Under the pieces are notes generated by a model. That model saw nothing but the letters and a program-made list of their open reading frames with translations, ran no database searches and had not been told where the DNA came from. The position numbers were made by a program, and so were the translations under genes. From Micromonospora alfalfae (GTDB lineage Bacteria > Actinomycetota > Actinomycetes > Mycobacteriales > Micromonosporaceae): a DNA stretch of 63,549 bases. Shown here piece by piece: positions 46,325 through 56,216 of the stretch (position 1 is its first letter; the number at the start of each line of letters is the position of its first letter). Location: the NCBI RefSeq assembly GCF_022230925.1, contig NZ_JAKKFH010000035.1:1-63549 (forward strand). The letters run 5' to 3'.

Positions 46325-47085
46325 CGCAGCAATGGGCATTTGCGACAGCCGACGCCGACGCTGCAGGCGGGTGGCTCGCTGCGCTCACCAGCGGCTACGG
46401 CCAGCCGGCGCGGCCTACCTCATCCCGGGTGTACTCCTCGCCACCAGCCATGCGTTCACTACCGCGACCGCCGTCGCCAGCATCTTGACGGCAGCCGGAC
46501 ACATCGCCGACGTAGGGTTTCGGCGGCGACCGCGCGGACGGCGGCGGTCACGGCCTTCAGGTCAGGCGTTCTGGGAGCTGGCCGACCTTGGGACCCGTCC
46601 TCACCACCGGCATCACCGTCTGGGCAGTCTTGCCGCTGAGGTTCACTCCCTCGCCCCGCTCCTGTGGACCCGGATGACCATCGGCTTGACGCTGCTGGCG
46701 CCCCTGCTCTCCCGATAGGGAGCCTTGGTCGAGCTCGCCCAGCCCGACGCCGGCGGCTACGGGTGCCCGCGCTTGCCCGAGCACGCGTGCGCATCGCACC
46801 TATCCGGGGGAGCGGCGAGACCAACACTTGCAAAGTGAGCCTCTCGGCAGGCCGGGCCCGCGCCTCCGCCCGGTGCCGCGCCTCCAGTTCGCCTCCGGAG
46901 GTCACCGCTGCCACAGTGCCCGATCTCTCTGCATGCCCGGAAATTGCCAGCCTGGTCAGCTGACCAGGGGTGATGTCTGAGGTCGAACACCCTCGCCGAG
47001 ATCAAGTCAGCTGGCGGTAACCGCCGAGGCCATTCCTCGGTCCAGGCACCATTAGCCGTCTTTCTAAGATGGATGCGAAAAGCAG
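46325..47085. other. Long divergent intergenic region without a supported gene
   Basis: About 760 bp separate the operator-like repeat from the ATPase-nuclease gene. Open frames here are Arg/Pro-rich shadows without ribosome sites. I see no hairpin of note. It may hold regulatory sequence or an unrecognised RNA. Confidence 0.4.
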
Positions 47086-50000
47086 ATGGAGGGACTGTTG
47101 ACCATCGGGGCAGTCGAACGCCACGTCCAAGACGCGGACGAGGAGCACACGCCGCTAGACGGCGACGGCTTTCTCGACGTCGGCGCGGCCGCCAGCATCA
47201 CGCCAGCCGGGGACCTGGCCGGACGTCCGGGAAGCTTTGTCCTGCTTGCGCCAGGCGGCGTCGGAAAGTCGGTCTTACTCGATGGTCTGCGGCGGCAGGA
47301 GGACGGCCTCGAGGTGGACCTCGTCGGGCTCCGGGGCGCCGATATCGGCCGAGCGATCGATGCGGCGATCGCGTGCGGGAAACCGATTTACCTCGATTCC
47401 CTGGACGAGGCCCTGCTGACCGAGCCGGCCCTTGTCCGGCTGGTAAACCGGGCGATGTCCGGTCCCGGTGCCGACGGGGTCAAGTGGCGGCTCGCGTGCC
47501 GCCCTTCGGCTTGGACCAGTGCATTTGTCGACGGCGCCAAGAACGTCAAGAGACTGCGCCTGCTGCCGATGACGCGTGACGCGGCCCGTCGCCTGCTCGC
47601 CACCCTCGATATCGACAAGGGCTTCTTGGATGCGCTGGCTGCGGCGGGCCGGAGCCGGTTGAGCGCCTCGCTGTTGCATTTCATCGCGGCGGCCCGGCAG
47701 TGGCAGGAGACGGGTCGTCTTCCGGGCCGGCGCGTGGATGCCCTGGAGTCGGAGGTTCAGCGGCTGCTGACCGAGCGGGAGGATCTTCGGCAGCCGTTGC
47801 GGACGGGCGCGGACGTGCGGCGCCGGACCGCCGGCCGGCTGGCTGTCTTCGCTGCGTTCGGTGGGGTCGGCCGGTTCGCGTTCCGCACCGGCGCGGGTCA
47901 GGCCGCCGTCGCGGTCGCCGAGTTACCGACTAGGCCGGAGCCCGACCGCCCCGACGTCACGGTTGCGGGCGAGGTCTACGCGGAGGTGCTGGGCAGCGCG
48001 TTGTTCGACACCGCGCCGCAGGACACCGTCGCCTTCCGGCACCAAGAGTACGTTGACTACCTCGCCGCTAGGTACGTGGTGGACCGGGCGCCCACGCGGT
48101 CCCAGGTCGCGGCCCTGCTCGGCCTGACCGACGGGGTGTTGCCGCGCTCGATGGTCGCGGTCGCGGCGTGGATTGTGGCACTGCGCCCGGAATTCGCCGA
48201 CGTCGTAGCACCCGCTAACGCAGCGGCCTTGGTCGAGTCCGAAGTTGACCTGCCGCCGGCCGCACGGGCGGCGGTCGTGGACGCGCTGCTCGCGGACGCG
48301 CGGGAGCAGGAGGCGCCGCCGCGGTGGTCCCTGGACCTGTCGGTCGTCGTCCACCCCGACCTGGCACGGCAGCTCACCGACCGGCTGGCGGCCGGGGTCG
48401 ACCAGCCTTCCGAGGCGTGGTGGATCTGTCGGCTCGCCCTGGCCGGACGAATCTCGGCGGTCGCCCCTGCGGCGCTGGCGATCGCGCTCGACGACCGGCT
48501 TCCGTCGTGGGTCCGACGGCCTGCGATCGCTGTGGTGACCGACCTAGGCTCAGCGCCCGAGCGGGCGGCTCTGCTCGACGGCCTGAAACTCACCCCGGAC
48601 GCAGACCCAGACGACGAGCTGCGGGCCGGACTGCTTGACGGGCTCTACCCGCAGCACCTGACCACCACCCGGCTGCTGCCTTTCCTCACCCGGCCGCGGC
48701 GTGCCAATTTCATCGGCGCATATCGAAAATTTCTCTGGGAGTTCCCGGCCAGGATTCCGAACGCCGATCTGCCCGAGATTCTCGCATGGGCGCGTGCAAG
48801 CCGCGAGCCTCATGGATCCGCCGAGGCCCGTCGATGGACCAGCGATGTGCCGGTTCGGATCGCGCAGCGAGCCGTAGCCGCATCCGATGACCCCGCAGTG
48901 CTGGGACCCTTGGCCGAGCTCGTCATCGACCTGACCGGACACATCCGCGTCGACGCGGACTGGGCACTAGACACCGCCCAGCGTCGACATCTCACCCTCG
49001 CCGTCGCGGCGCGACTCGACGAACACCGATGGACCGTCCTACTTCAACTCGGTCTCGTCACCGCCGACGACATCGACTGGCTGACGGACGCAGTCAACGA
49101 GGAACGAGCCACCGGCCACGACGTCCTGGCTCGATGCCTTCAGCGGCTAATTGCCCCGCCTGCCCCAACAGAAGACGAGCAAGAACACGACGAGCAGGAA
49201 GCCGAGGACCGGCCCGACGCTACCGCACTCCGAGCGGCCATCTCGGCTGCCCGTCAAGACCTCGCCGCGTGGGCCGCCGTCCCGATGGCTCTGGTGCTGG
49301 GCAACAAGTTGGAGCCGTTGTTCTTCTGCGACCTCGGCGCTCGCCAGGGCTGGTCGCTGCTGACGAACGACGAGCAGCGAGAGGTCCTTGACCGGGGCCT
49401 CGAATACCTCGTTGAGCATCCACCCAACCCGGACCTGTGGTTGGGCAAAGCCGAGATCGGACTCGATGCCATCCGCGACTGGTCCGGGGTCTACCTGCTG
49501 ACGACGCTAGCCCGCCATGCGCCGGAGCGCCTCGGCGACCTCCCGCAGACGACGTGGGCGAGGTGGGCGCCCGCCATCGCGAACGCCTGGGCCTTCGCCG
49601 ACATCGACCTGCTCGGGGACCTTGTCGACCTCGCGCCCGCCGAGGCGAAGGCCGAAATCCGTACCGCGGTGCGAACTTCGCTCGACAGCCGCACCGAATG
49701 GCGGCGCACACCCCTCTACAAGTACTTCGCCCAGGACCTGGTGCCCGACCTGGCCGCCATCCTGCCGCAGCGCCGCTACCCCGACGACCAGAACGCCGAC
49801 ATTCTCGTCTTCATGATCGAGCATGACCCGCACGTGGCGGCTGTCGCGGCCCGGTCGGTGGCGAACGGAGACGACTCGCAGCTGTCCCGCGCCGCGAACC
49901 GGCACCTCGCCCACGTCGACACCCGCGGCACGATCGACCGTCTGTTGAGCGAGTCGACGCCGCCCGGCGGATTCCTGGAACTCGTTGAGAGTCTGCCGCT

Positions 50001-50892
50001 GGACACGGTCGACGACGACCGGCTGGCCGACCTGGCCCGCCTCCTGCTCGGTCGGCTGCCGTTCACCGACACACGGGAAGATGAGGGCTCGTTCGACAGC
50101 CCGGCGCAGCGGGAAGCCCGCATGTGCAACTCCGCAGTCGAAGTGCTGGCTATGCGCGGCCTCTCCACGGAACTCAAGGTGCTGGCCGACGGGCAGCCGC
50201 CGCAAGCACAGGCGCTCATCCAACACCATCTGCGTCAGGCCCGCCAGATCGCGGCCGACAATGCCCAGGCCCATCTCGACCCGACCGGCCTGCTCGACCT
50301 GCTCGGCCGCTCGGATCTACGGCTCATCCGCAACTCCGGCGACCTGATCCTCGCCCTGCTGAACCACCTCGACGACCTGCAGCATGAAATCTCGCGCAAC
50401 AACGGCTTCCGCGACCTGTGGTCACCGAACGGCAAAAACCTCGGCAGCGAGGACGACATCACCGACTGGTTGCGACGCCGCCTGACCGACCAACTCGGCC
50501 GAAACCGCGTCCTCCTCACCCGGGAGCCTCAGGTCGAACGCATCGCGGTCAAGGGCTCCGGCACACGGATCGACCTGACCGCAGGAGCCCCGACCAACAC
50601 AACACCCGTTGAAGTCGCCGAAGCGATCATCGAGGCGAAGCTGGTCAGCAACGACGAGGTGCCCACCGCACTACAAGATCAGCTCGTGCGGCGATACCTC
50701 GCAGCGACCAGCCAACGGCACGGCATCTACCTCGTGTACTGGCTTCCTCCCGAACAACGGACCTCCGGGTCGCGGAAGTATGCCGACAAGCAGAAGCTCC
50801 TCGACGACATGCGGCGCTGGGCCGCGGAGGTGGCGCCGCAGTTCGACGTGAGCGTCTACGTGCTCGACGTCAGTTGGCCGAAGCGCCAGTGA
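47086..50892 (+). CDS. Large P-loop (STAND-like) ATPase with C-terminal PD-(D/E)XK nuclease motif
   Basis: The 1268-residue protein has Walker A LAPGGVGKS (54-62) and a NACHT-like Walker B IYLDSLDEA (101-109). An arginine-rich sensor region follows (LACRPSAW), then an FRHQEYVDYLAARYV motif (about residue 320) seen in NACHT-type helical regions, and about 700 residues of helical repeats. The C-terminal 115 residues carry GTRIDL (Asp1163) and IIEAKL (Glu1183, Lys1185), then TALQDQLVRRYL and GIYLVYWLP. This is the PD-(D/E)XK order with a DxxxL...ExK core. I infer an NTP-controlled nuclease acting in phage or plasmid defence. In most Avs-type proteins the nuclease is N-terminal; here it is C-terminal. 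Confidence 0.8.
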   Translation: MEGLLTIGAVERHVQDADEEHTPLDGDGFLDVGAAASITPAGDLAGRPGSFVLLAPGGVGKSVLLDGLRRQEDGLEVDLVGLRGADIGRAIDAAIACGKPIYLDSLDEALLTEPALVRLVNRAMSGPGADGVKWRLACRPSAWTSAFVDGAKNVKRLRLLPMTRDAARRLLATLDIDKGFLDALAAAGRSRLSASLLHFIAAARQWQETGRLPGRRVDALESEVQRLLTEREDLRQPLRTGADVRRRTAGRLAVFAAFGGVGRFAFRTGAGQAAVAVAELPTRPEPDRPDVTVAGEVYAEVLGSALFDTAPQDTVAFRHQEYVDYLAARYVVDRAPTRSQVAALLGLTDGVLPRSMVAVAAWIVALRPEFADVVAPANAAALVESEVDLPPAARAAVVDALLADAREQEAPPRWSLDLSVVVHPDLARQLTDRLAAGVDQPSEAWWICRLALAGRISAVAPAALAIALDDRLPSWVRRPAIAVVTDLGSAPERAALLDGLKLTPDADPDDELRAGLLDGLYPQHLTTTRLLPFLTRPRRANFIGAYRKFLWEFPARIPNADLPEILAWARASREPHGSAEARRWTSDVPVRIAQRAVAASDDPAVLGPLAELVIDLTGHIRVDADWALDTAQRRHLTLAVAARLDEHRWTVLLQLGLVTADDIDWLTDAVNEERATGHDVLARCLQRLIAPPAPTEDEQEHDEQEAEDRPDATALRAAISAARQDLAAWAAVPMALVLGNKLEPLFFCDLGARQGWSLLTNDEQREVLDRGLEYLVEHPPNPDLWLGKAEIGLDAIRDWSGVYLLTTLARHAPERLGDLPQTTWARWAPAIANAWAFADIDLLGDLVDLAPAEAKAEIRTAVRTSLDSRTEWRRTPLYKYFAQDLVPDLAAILPQRRYPDDQNADILVFMIEHDPHVAAVAARSVANGDDSQLSRAANRHLAHVDTRGTIDRLLSESTPPGGFLELVESLPLDTVDDDRLADLARLLLGRLPFTDTREDEGSFDSPAQREARMCNSAVEVLAMRGLSTELKVLADGQPPQAQALIQHHLRQARQIAADNAQAHLDPTGLLDLLGRSDLRLIRNSGDLILALLNHLDDLQHEISRNNGFRDLWSPNGKNLGSEDDITDWLRRRLTDQLGRNRVLLTREPQVERIAVKGSGTRIDLTAGAPTNTTPVEVAEAIIEAKLVSNDEVPTALQDQLVRRYLAATSQRHGIYLVYWLPPEQRTSGSRKYADKQKLLDDMRRWAAEVAPQFDVSVYVLDVSWPKRQ

Positions 50893-51157
50893 TGGCGAGG
50901 CTCGACGGACGTGGAAGCTCTGACGGCCGCTGCTGGAGCACGTCAACGCACGACTGGGTGGCCTGACGGGGGTAGTGAGCGTCGCGGACGCGTTGCATGC
51001 ACAGGTCGCTCACGCCCGCGCTGTGCCGCTGCCGGCAGGGACGAGTACGTGTCGCGGTCAAGGCCAACCAGCCGAGCTTTGTACGCCCAGGACTCAGGCG
51101 CAAATCATGCACTGGTTCCCCGGACGCCGTCGATTCCTCACTCGCGCATCGGGGTGA

Positions 51158-54100
51158 TCAGCCGTCCGCTTGCAGGATCATCGTCTCCTTGACGATCTGA
51201 CGGATCTGGGCGCTGCAGTCCGCCTGCATCTGCGCAGCCAACTGGTCCCGCAGAGCGGCGTCGTACTGCCCGATCCGGCCAAGCGCATTCGCCAACTGCC
51301 TACGTACCTCGGAGGAGGCGTCAGCCGCGAGGTCTGCACCGAGATTGCGGTTCACCGGATTACGCGACCAGAGGACGGCCGCCATCTGCCGCGCTGCCGG
51401 GCTCTCGTGCCTCGCGAGGACACGGATCGCGTCGGTGCCGCCAGGATCGATGTCGATGAAGTGGCGCAGACCCTGGACGCCGTTCCGTTTCGCTAGGCGA
51501 CTGAGAGCCAAGGCGTGGACGCGTTGGACCTGGTCCTGCCTGACAGCCAACTGTCCTACCGCCCCAAACACGGCATCCTCAAGTCGACCACGGAAGATGC
51601 CCAGGTCCAGATCGCCGGGGGCCAGCCCGCCGATCAACAGCCACGCCTTGTCGGAAACCTCCTGCCGCTTGCCTTCGTCAAGTGCAGGAGCAAGATCTGT
51701 CACCGCAATCATGGCCGCCGCGCGGTGGTCTTCTGCGGTGAAACCGTCCGAAGCGATCTCGATGAGCTTGTCGGCGAGCCTGTCCCGGTCCTCCACTGAC
51801 AGGGCATGACCGAAGTAGCCGCTGGATTCGTGCGTCGTCCCACCGGACTCATCGGTCGTGACGCGAGGGCCGGTAGGAGCCTGATGCACCTCCTCGACGG
51901 CGCGCACCGCCTGCTCGTTCACAGCGGGGTGAGATATCTGCATCCGAGCCAGGAGCTCAACGGCGCCAGCCCGAACAGTTTGATTGGGGTCGCTGGCCTG
52001 AACCTCCAAGACGTCTCTCAACCGGTGCAGGGCGGGCCCGGCTTCCCACAGGAGCGCGGTATGGCCCGGTTCTGGCATGTCCCGAATGGCGGCGGTGAGC
52101 GCCTGCGCGGGCGCAGGGTGCCCAGGGTTCGCCCGCAGCATCCTGGCAATGGCTTTGATCGCTCGACGCATTGACAGCTGGGACACCAGATGGTTGAGGT
52201 ACGGGGTGAGCGCGTCCGTCACCTCCGCGATGTTGTCACCTCGAAGCGCGAAAGCCAGGTTGGACAGGGCACCGATGGCGGTCTCGCGAATGCCGTTGTC
52301 GGTCCAACCGGAGGCGGGCGCGACCTCAAGCCGGGTGAGTATCCACGGTACATACGAGCCGGACCTGTCCGCAGGCACGATATCGGCGACGACACTGAAC
52401 GCTGCCAGCGCTGCCCTGATCGCCCATGGGGCCAGCGGCGGATCATTCAGGCAGCCCGCCGCGTCTGCACCGAGTTCCCTGGCTGCCGCGATCGCCATCT
52501 CGACCTCGCCGGCTGCTACGGCGTGGCGCAGCGCCTCAGCGAATTCGGAGGTGGTCATGTGGAAGTCGGCCAGGTTGGTGTGCGCCTCCTGCTCGCCCGC
52601 CAGGTCACCTCGCACCCATGATTCGAGCAGTTGCTGACGAAGGGCGTGGCGAACGACTCTGGCCCCCGGGCGAAAGCGGCGGATCGGATGCTGGAAGGCG
52701 CGCAACTGCTGCAGTGCGTTCGTCTCGGTTCGGGAGCCCGCGAAGAGCGCCCGGCCTTCGCGGGCGACGGCCCTTGCGCGCTGCCCGTACTCCATGACCT
52801 CGAAGGTGAGTCCGTTGCCGAAGCTGGCGTGCAGCCCCCGCAATGCCCACAGGTAGTCCTGAACGTCTTCTCCGAGCTGGGCGAGACCGGCGCCTTTGAC
52901 CGCCTCAAGCCATTGAGCGTTGGCCTCGTTCGGTTTGCTCAGCCACATCAGCCATCGCGCGTACCGGGCGTGCACGACCGCGCTCAACTGCGGGGTAATG
53001 GTTCCTGATCGCGCTTCCGTTACAAGGTCGTCGTACTGGCCGGTCACATCCGCCACCGCGAGGCGCAGCCGCACGCGGTCCTCCGCCTCGACCGCGTCGG
53101 CCGCGGGCAGCAAGCGTGGCAGAACCTGTTGAGCCATCCGTACGACCCGTCCCAGCACCATGGTGTCGGCGTTGATGAGCGCGATCTCTGCCAGCCTCCG
53201 CAGTGCGGCGACTGCTGCGCTAGTCGGGCCCCCGTCGGACATGACGAGCAGTTCGGTGGCCTCTGCTGCCCTCGTCAGCACCTCGCCCGGCTCGTCGAGG
53301 GCGGCGTCGAGGGCCAAGAGGGCTATGGATCGCTGAATACGTGGATCGGTCACTGCCCATATCGGTGACGGGCTGGACGGTGCGCTGGCGGCGTGGCGAG
53401 CGAAAGGTGCCCGAAGCTGCCCTGCCGTCAGGACGGAGCGGGCCGACAGCATTAGGTTGAGGTCCGGGGATGATGAGGACGCGTGGCCAGAGTCAATGTG
53501 GTGCTCCAGCGACACCAAGCACTCTTCGTATACGGCTTCCACGTCGCCGGCGGCAAGCAGGAGTGAGCGAGCCTCCGTAAGGTACTGCGCGGCGTGTGGT
53601 GCGAAGCCCTTCGCCGCCAACCGCTGGGCGATATCCCTCAACATGGCGGCGGCCTCGCGCGGACTCGTGTTCCTCAGGCGTTCGGCGGCGTTGACTCGCT
53701 GCGTCAGGTACATGCCCTCCAGAGGCCCGCGAAGGAATGCGTCCGTGTCCTGGGCCGCGGTCAGCGTCGGAGCGTGAGGGTGGGCGCCGTACACGGCCGC
53801 GACGACGTGTTCGCCAAACCATCGCAGAGTAACGTCCCGGTGCTGAATCAGATCACTGGTGAACTTGCGTCGGTCCCGCAGTGAAATTGTGCGGCCTGGG
53901 TAGGCGGCGCGAAGGGCCGCCAACTCTTTATCCACGGCGACGTCGTTCACGTCGCCGGCCCAGCACAACTCGAAGTGGCACGCGTCGAACGGCGGCTCGT
54001 CCTGATCAAAGTAGTCCCGAACGGCTTTGCGTAGCTTGGCGGCCGTAAGTCTCTCGTCGCGGCATCGCATTTGATAAACAGCGCGGGTGCCATCGTGGCG

Positions 54101-54364
54101 AGTGCCGTACACGTCGATCCCATCCTGGGTGTCCCCCGAGCCGCCATAGATCCGGGCGTCGCGGAGCGCGTCCAGCCGTTCGACGGCCTCCAGCCCGAAT
54201 CCCTCGAACCCGGTCCCCCCGCGGTCCAGTAACGGCAGATACCTGCCGTTGACGCCGGTGGGCGGCAGCGGAAAAGACGCTGGCGGACGGACGATCTGTT
54301 CGCGCGCGATCTCACGTCCCGGGGCACCCGGGACAGCATCGCTACGGTGCGCGGCCACCTGCAC
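51158..54364 (-). CDS. Restriction-endonuclease-like N-terminal domain fused to helical repeats
   Basis: The 1068-residue protein starts at GTG 54364. Residues 50-105 resemble Mrr-type nucleases: Glu54 in TGFEGFG, a GGSGDTQDGIDVYG turn (Asp84), and AVYQMRCR where canonical members have QxK. Here Lys is replaced by Arg100, so catalysis is uncertain. The remaining 900 residues are alpha-helical repeats (TPR/HEAT-like), the last part with GIDPxGTDA-like HEAT units (SEVRRQLANALGRIGQYDAAL). It is convergent with the ATPase-nuclease gene, 265 bp apart. I infer a target-sensing or regulatory protein, possibly defensive. No partner methylase is present. Confidence 0.65.
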   Translation of the reverse strand: MQVAAHRSDAVPGAPGREIAREQIVRPPASFPLPPTGVNGRYLPLLDRGGTGFEGFGLEAVERLDALRDARIYGGSGDTQDGIDVYGTRHDGTRAVYQMRCRDERLTAAKLRKAVRDYFDQDEPPFDACHFELCWAGDVNDVAVDKELAALRAAYPGRTISLRDRRKFTSDLIQHRDVTLRWFGEHVVAAVYGAHPHAPTLTAAQDTDAFLRGPLEGMYLTQRVNAAERLRNTSPREAAAMLRDIAQRLAAKGFAPHAAQYLTEARSLLLAAGDVEAVYEECLVSLEHHIDSGHASSSSPDLNLMLSARSVLTAGQLRAPFARHAASAPSSPSPIWAVTDPRIQRSIALLALDAALDEPGEVLTRAAEATELLVMSDGGPTSAAVAALRRLAEIALINADTMVLGRVVRMAQQVLPRLLPAADAVEAEDRVRLRLAVADVTGQYDDLVTEARSGTITPQLSAVVHARYARWLMWLSKPNEANAQWLEAVKGAGLAQLGEDVQDYLWALRGLHASFGNGLTFEVMEYGQRARAVAREGRALFAGSRTETNALQQLRAFQHPIRRFRPGARVVRHALRQQLLESWVRGDLAGEQEAHTNLADFHMTTSEFAEALRHAVAAGEVEMAIAAARELGADAAGCLNDPPLAPWAIRAALAAFSVVADIVPADRSGSYVPWILTRLEVAPASGWTDNGIRETAIGALSNLAFALRGDNIAEVTDALTPYLNHLVSQLSMRRAIKAIARMLRANPGHPAPAQALTAAIRDMPEPGHTALLWEAGPALHRLRDVLEVQASDPNQTVRAGAVELLARMQISHPAVNEQAVRAVEEVHQAPTGPRVTTDESGGTTHESSGYFGHALSVEDRDRLADKLIEIASDGFTAEDHRAAAMIAVTDLAPALDEGKRQEVSDKAWLLIGGLAPGDLDLGIFRGRLEDAVFGAVGQLAVRQDQVQRVHALALSRLAKRNGVQGLRHFIDIDPGGTDAIRVLARHESPAARQMAAVLWSRNPVNRNLGADLAADASSEVRRQLANALGRIGQYDAALRDQLAAQMQADCSAQIRQIVKETMILQADG

Positions 54365-54609
54365 ACTCTAGGGTCGCTCGCGGTGGAACCGATCCCTGGC
54401 CCGCCCGGTGCGAGTCAAGCAGCCTGATGCGTGGCCCGAACGCACCCGCGTCACCAACGCGACCGCCCGGCATGCGGCACGACAGTTCCTGACCAGCGGC
54501 GGGCAACGACCCCACGCGCTGGCCTGGGAAACCGCCGAATAGCTCCGAGCGTGGACGGCTCACAGGGCAGCTGCCGCGACCAGGGTAGGGCGTCAGTCGA
54601 GGGGCCCCT

Positions 54610-54660
54610 GCCGCGTGCGGTGCCCCCCGGAGCCGCCTCACCCGGAGCACCGCACGCGGC
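54610..54660. terminator. Hairpin terminator downstream of the integrase
   Basis: GCCGCGTGCGGTGC and its exact 14-bp complement GCACCGCACGCGGC flank a 23-nt spacer that can form a small inner CCGG stem. It lies 10 bp beyond the integrase stop at 54671. The rest of the 54365-54670 interval holds no gene. Confidence 0.6.
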
Positions 54661-54670
54661 TACCCGCTCC

Positions 54671-55741
54671 TTACTCGGTCGTCGGTGACACGGCGCCGCT
54701 CGCCTGCGACCACCGGTCGGCGTGGTCCGCTAGGCGGGCCAGCGGATGAGGTTGGCCGGTCATAGCCGACAGCGCGTTGGCCACGTCGTGCAAGTCAGCT
54801 TTGATGTAGGTGGTGGTGGAGGATCCGGGGCTGTCGGTATGGCCGGCGTAGGCGCGGGCGATGCCGTAGCCGAAGTGGCGTTCCACCCAGGTGAGCGTGG
54901 TGTGGCGTAGCCAGTGTGTGGATACGCCGTGCACGGCGACCCACGGCAGGCGCTCGCCGAGGCGTTTCCACAGGTGGTCGTAGCGGCGGCTCGTGATCGG
55001 TTGGCCGGCACGGTTGCGCAGCAGTGGGTCGGTGAGCAGGACCGCGCCGCGGGCGCGGGCGTGCTCGTACAGGTGTTCGGCGAGGTCGAGGGTGATCGGT
55101 TGCCACCGGATGGTGGCGCCTTTCTCGGTCAGGCGGACGAGTCCGTTGATGGTGTCCAGGTCGACCAGGCGCAGGGCCAGTGCGCCGCCGCGGCGGCAGG
55201 CGGTTTCGGTGTGCAGGCGCAGGACCAGTGCGTCGAGGATGACGTCATTGCCGCTGGTACGAGCCTCGATATTGATTTCTTGCAGCTCGTGTGGGGTCAG
55301 GGCGCGGCGGGTGCTGGGCAGACGGCGGGGTTTCGCGACCCGGTGGGCGGGACTGGCGGAGGCGTCGATCAGGCCAACGGCGATGGCCCGAGCGTAGAAG
55401 GCGCGGGCGGCGGCGACGACGTGCTCGCCGGCGTGCCTGCCGTTGCGGCTGTTGCGCCGCGACACCGCGCTGGTCATCATCAGTTGTTTCAAGGCCTCGA
55501 TGTCGCTGGCGGCGACGCCGTCCAACGGTCGGTCGGGCCAGGTAGCGGCCATTCGTTCCCAGTAGGTGCCGTACGTGCGGCGCGCTCCAGGCCCGGCTGC
55601 GGCGACAACGCGCGGCAGGTACTCCGCGACCGTGGGCAGGGCGACCCGGGCGCCGGGGTGGGCTTGGAGGTCGGCCACGGTGACGCCCAGGTGGGCCAGG
55701 ACCTGGTGTGCGGCGGCGATAGCGGAAGGGTCAGCGGTCAT
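54671..55741 (-). CDS. Tyrosine site-specific integrase
   Basis: The 356-residue protein (MTADPSAIAAAHQVL) has an N-terminal core-binding region and a C-terminal catalytic domain. The latter holds Arg in ETACRRGGALALRL, the HWLRHTTLTWV box and the end region GHTDSPGSSTTTYIKADL with the nucleophile Tyr. ATG 55741 has AGGAGGCGAC close upstream and overlaps the preceding gene by 11 bp. It should integrate or excise an element, probably at a tRNA or other att site. Among the recombinase genes in the window, only this one appears intact. Confidence 0.88.
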   Translation of the reverse strand: MTADPSAIAAAHQVLAHLGVTVADLQAHPGARVALPTVAEYLPRVVAAAGPGARRTYGTYWERMAATWPDRPLDGVAASDIEALKQLMMTSAVSRRNSRNGRHAGEHVVAAARAFYARAIAVGLIDASASPAHRVAKPRRLPSTRRALTPHELQEINIEARTSGNDVILDALVLRLHTETACRRGGALALRLVDLDTINGLVRLTEKGATIRWQPITLDLAEHLYEHARARGAVLLTDPLLRNRAGQPITSRRYDHLWKRLGERLPWVAVHGVSTHWLRHTTLTWVERHFGYGIARAYAGHTDSPGSSTTTYIKADLHDVANALSAMTGQPHPLARLADHADRWSQASGAVSPTTE

Positions 55742-56216
55742 TGTCGCCTCCTGCCAGCTGGCAGTACAGGTTGCTGAGGCGGCGGGCGACGGTGCTGACG
55801 GGATGCACGACGAGCAGGTCATGCGTGATGAAGGCGGCCAGGAGTACAGGCTGGCCGGGCTCGATCCTGCACATCTGCCGGGCACTCGCCGGCAAGGGTA
55901 GTTCGCCTCGGCTGCCCACCCGGTAACGGTCGTCCTGCGCGGAGGTGATGACGAGCATGCCTTGGCACATCTGGATGTCGAGGCAATGGCCCGGCGCCCA
56001 GCCCGTCTCGTCCAGGAGATGCTGAGCGGTTACCCGGTCGCAGCGAGCGGGGAGAGCCATCCACAGCAGCAGCCCCGAGGCGTCGGTGATTGCCGGCGGA
56101 CAAACGCAGGCGGGTAGCGCTGGCATCGGCATCGGGACGGGGCTTGGGCTCGCGGGCAGGGCCTCAGGGACAAGCGGACGGATGAGTTGCTCGGTTACTC
56201 GGGTAAGGCGTGTCAT
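55731..56216 (-). CDS. AbrB/SpoVT-like small DNA-binding protein paired with the integrase
   Basis: The 161-residue protein has a Pro-rich start and a C-terminal half with the swapped-hairpin pattern DDRYRVGSRGELPLPASARQ, then a MCRIEPGQPVLLAAF strand and a LLVVHP end. I read this as AbrB-like; actinobacterial integrase genes are often preceded by such partners. Its stop overlaps the integrase start (11 bp). It may regulate integration or act as a directionality aid. Confidence 0.6.
   Translation of the reverse strand: MTRLTRVTEQLIRPLVPEALPASPSPVPMPMPALPACVCPPAITDASGLLLWMALPARCDRVTAQHLLDETGWAPGHCLDIQMCQGMLVITSAQDDRYRVGSRGELPLPASARQMCRIEPGQPVLLAAFITHDLLVVHPVSTVARRLSNLYCQLAGGDNDR

Noticed and set aside
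54610..54660. Long inverted repeat downstream of the integrase read as an attachment site or insertion-sequence end
   Set aside because: It directly follows the integrase stop, has a terminator-like stem-loop and no direct repeat or partner copy was found.
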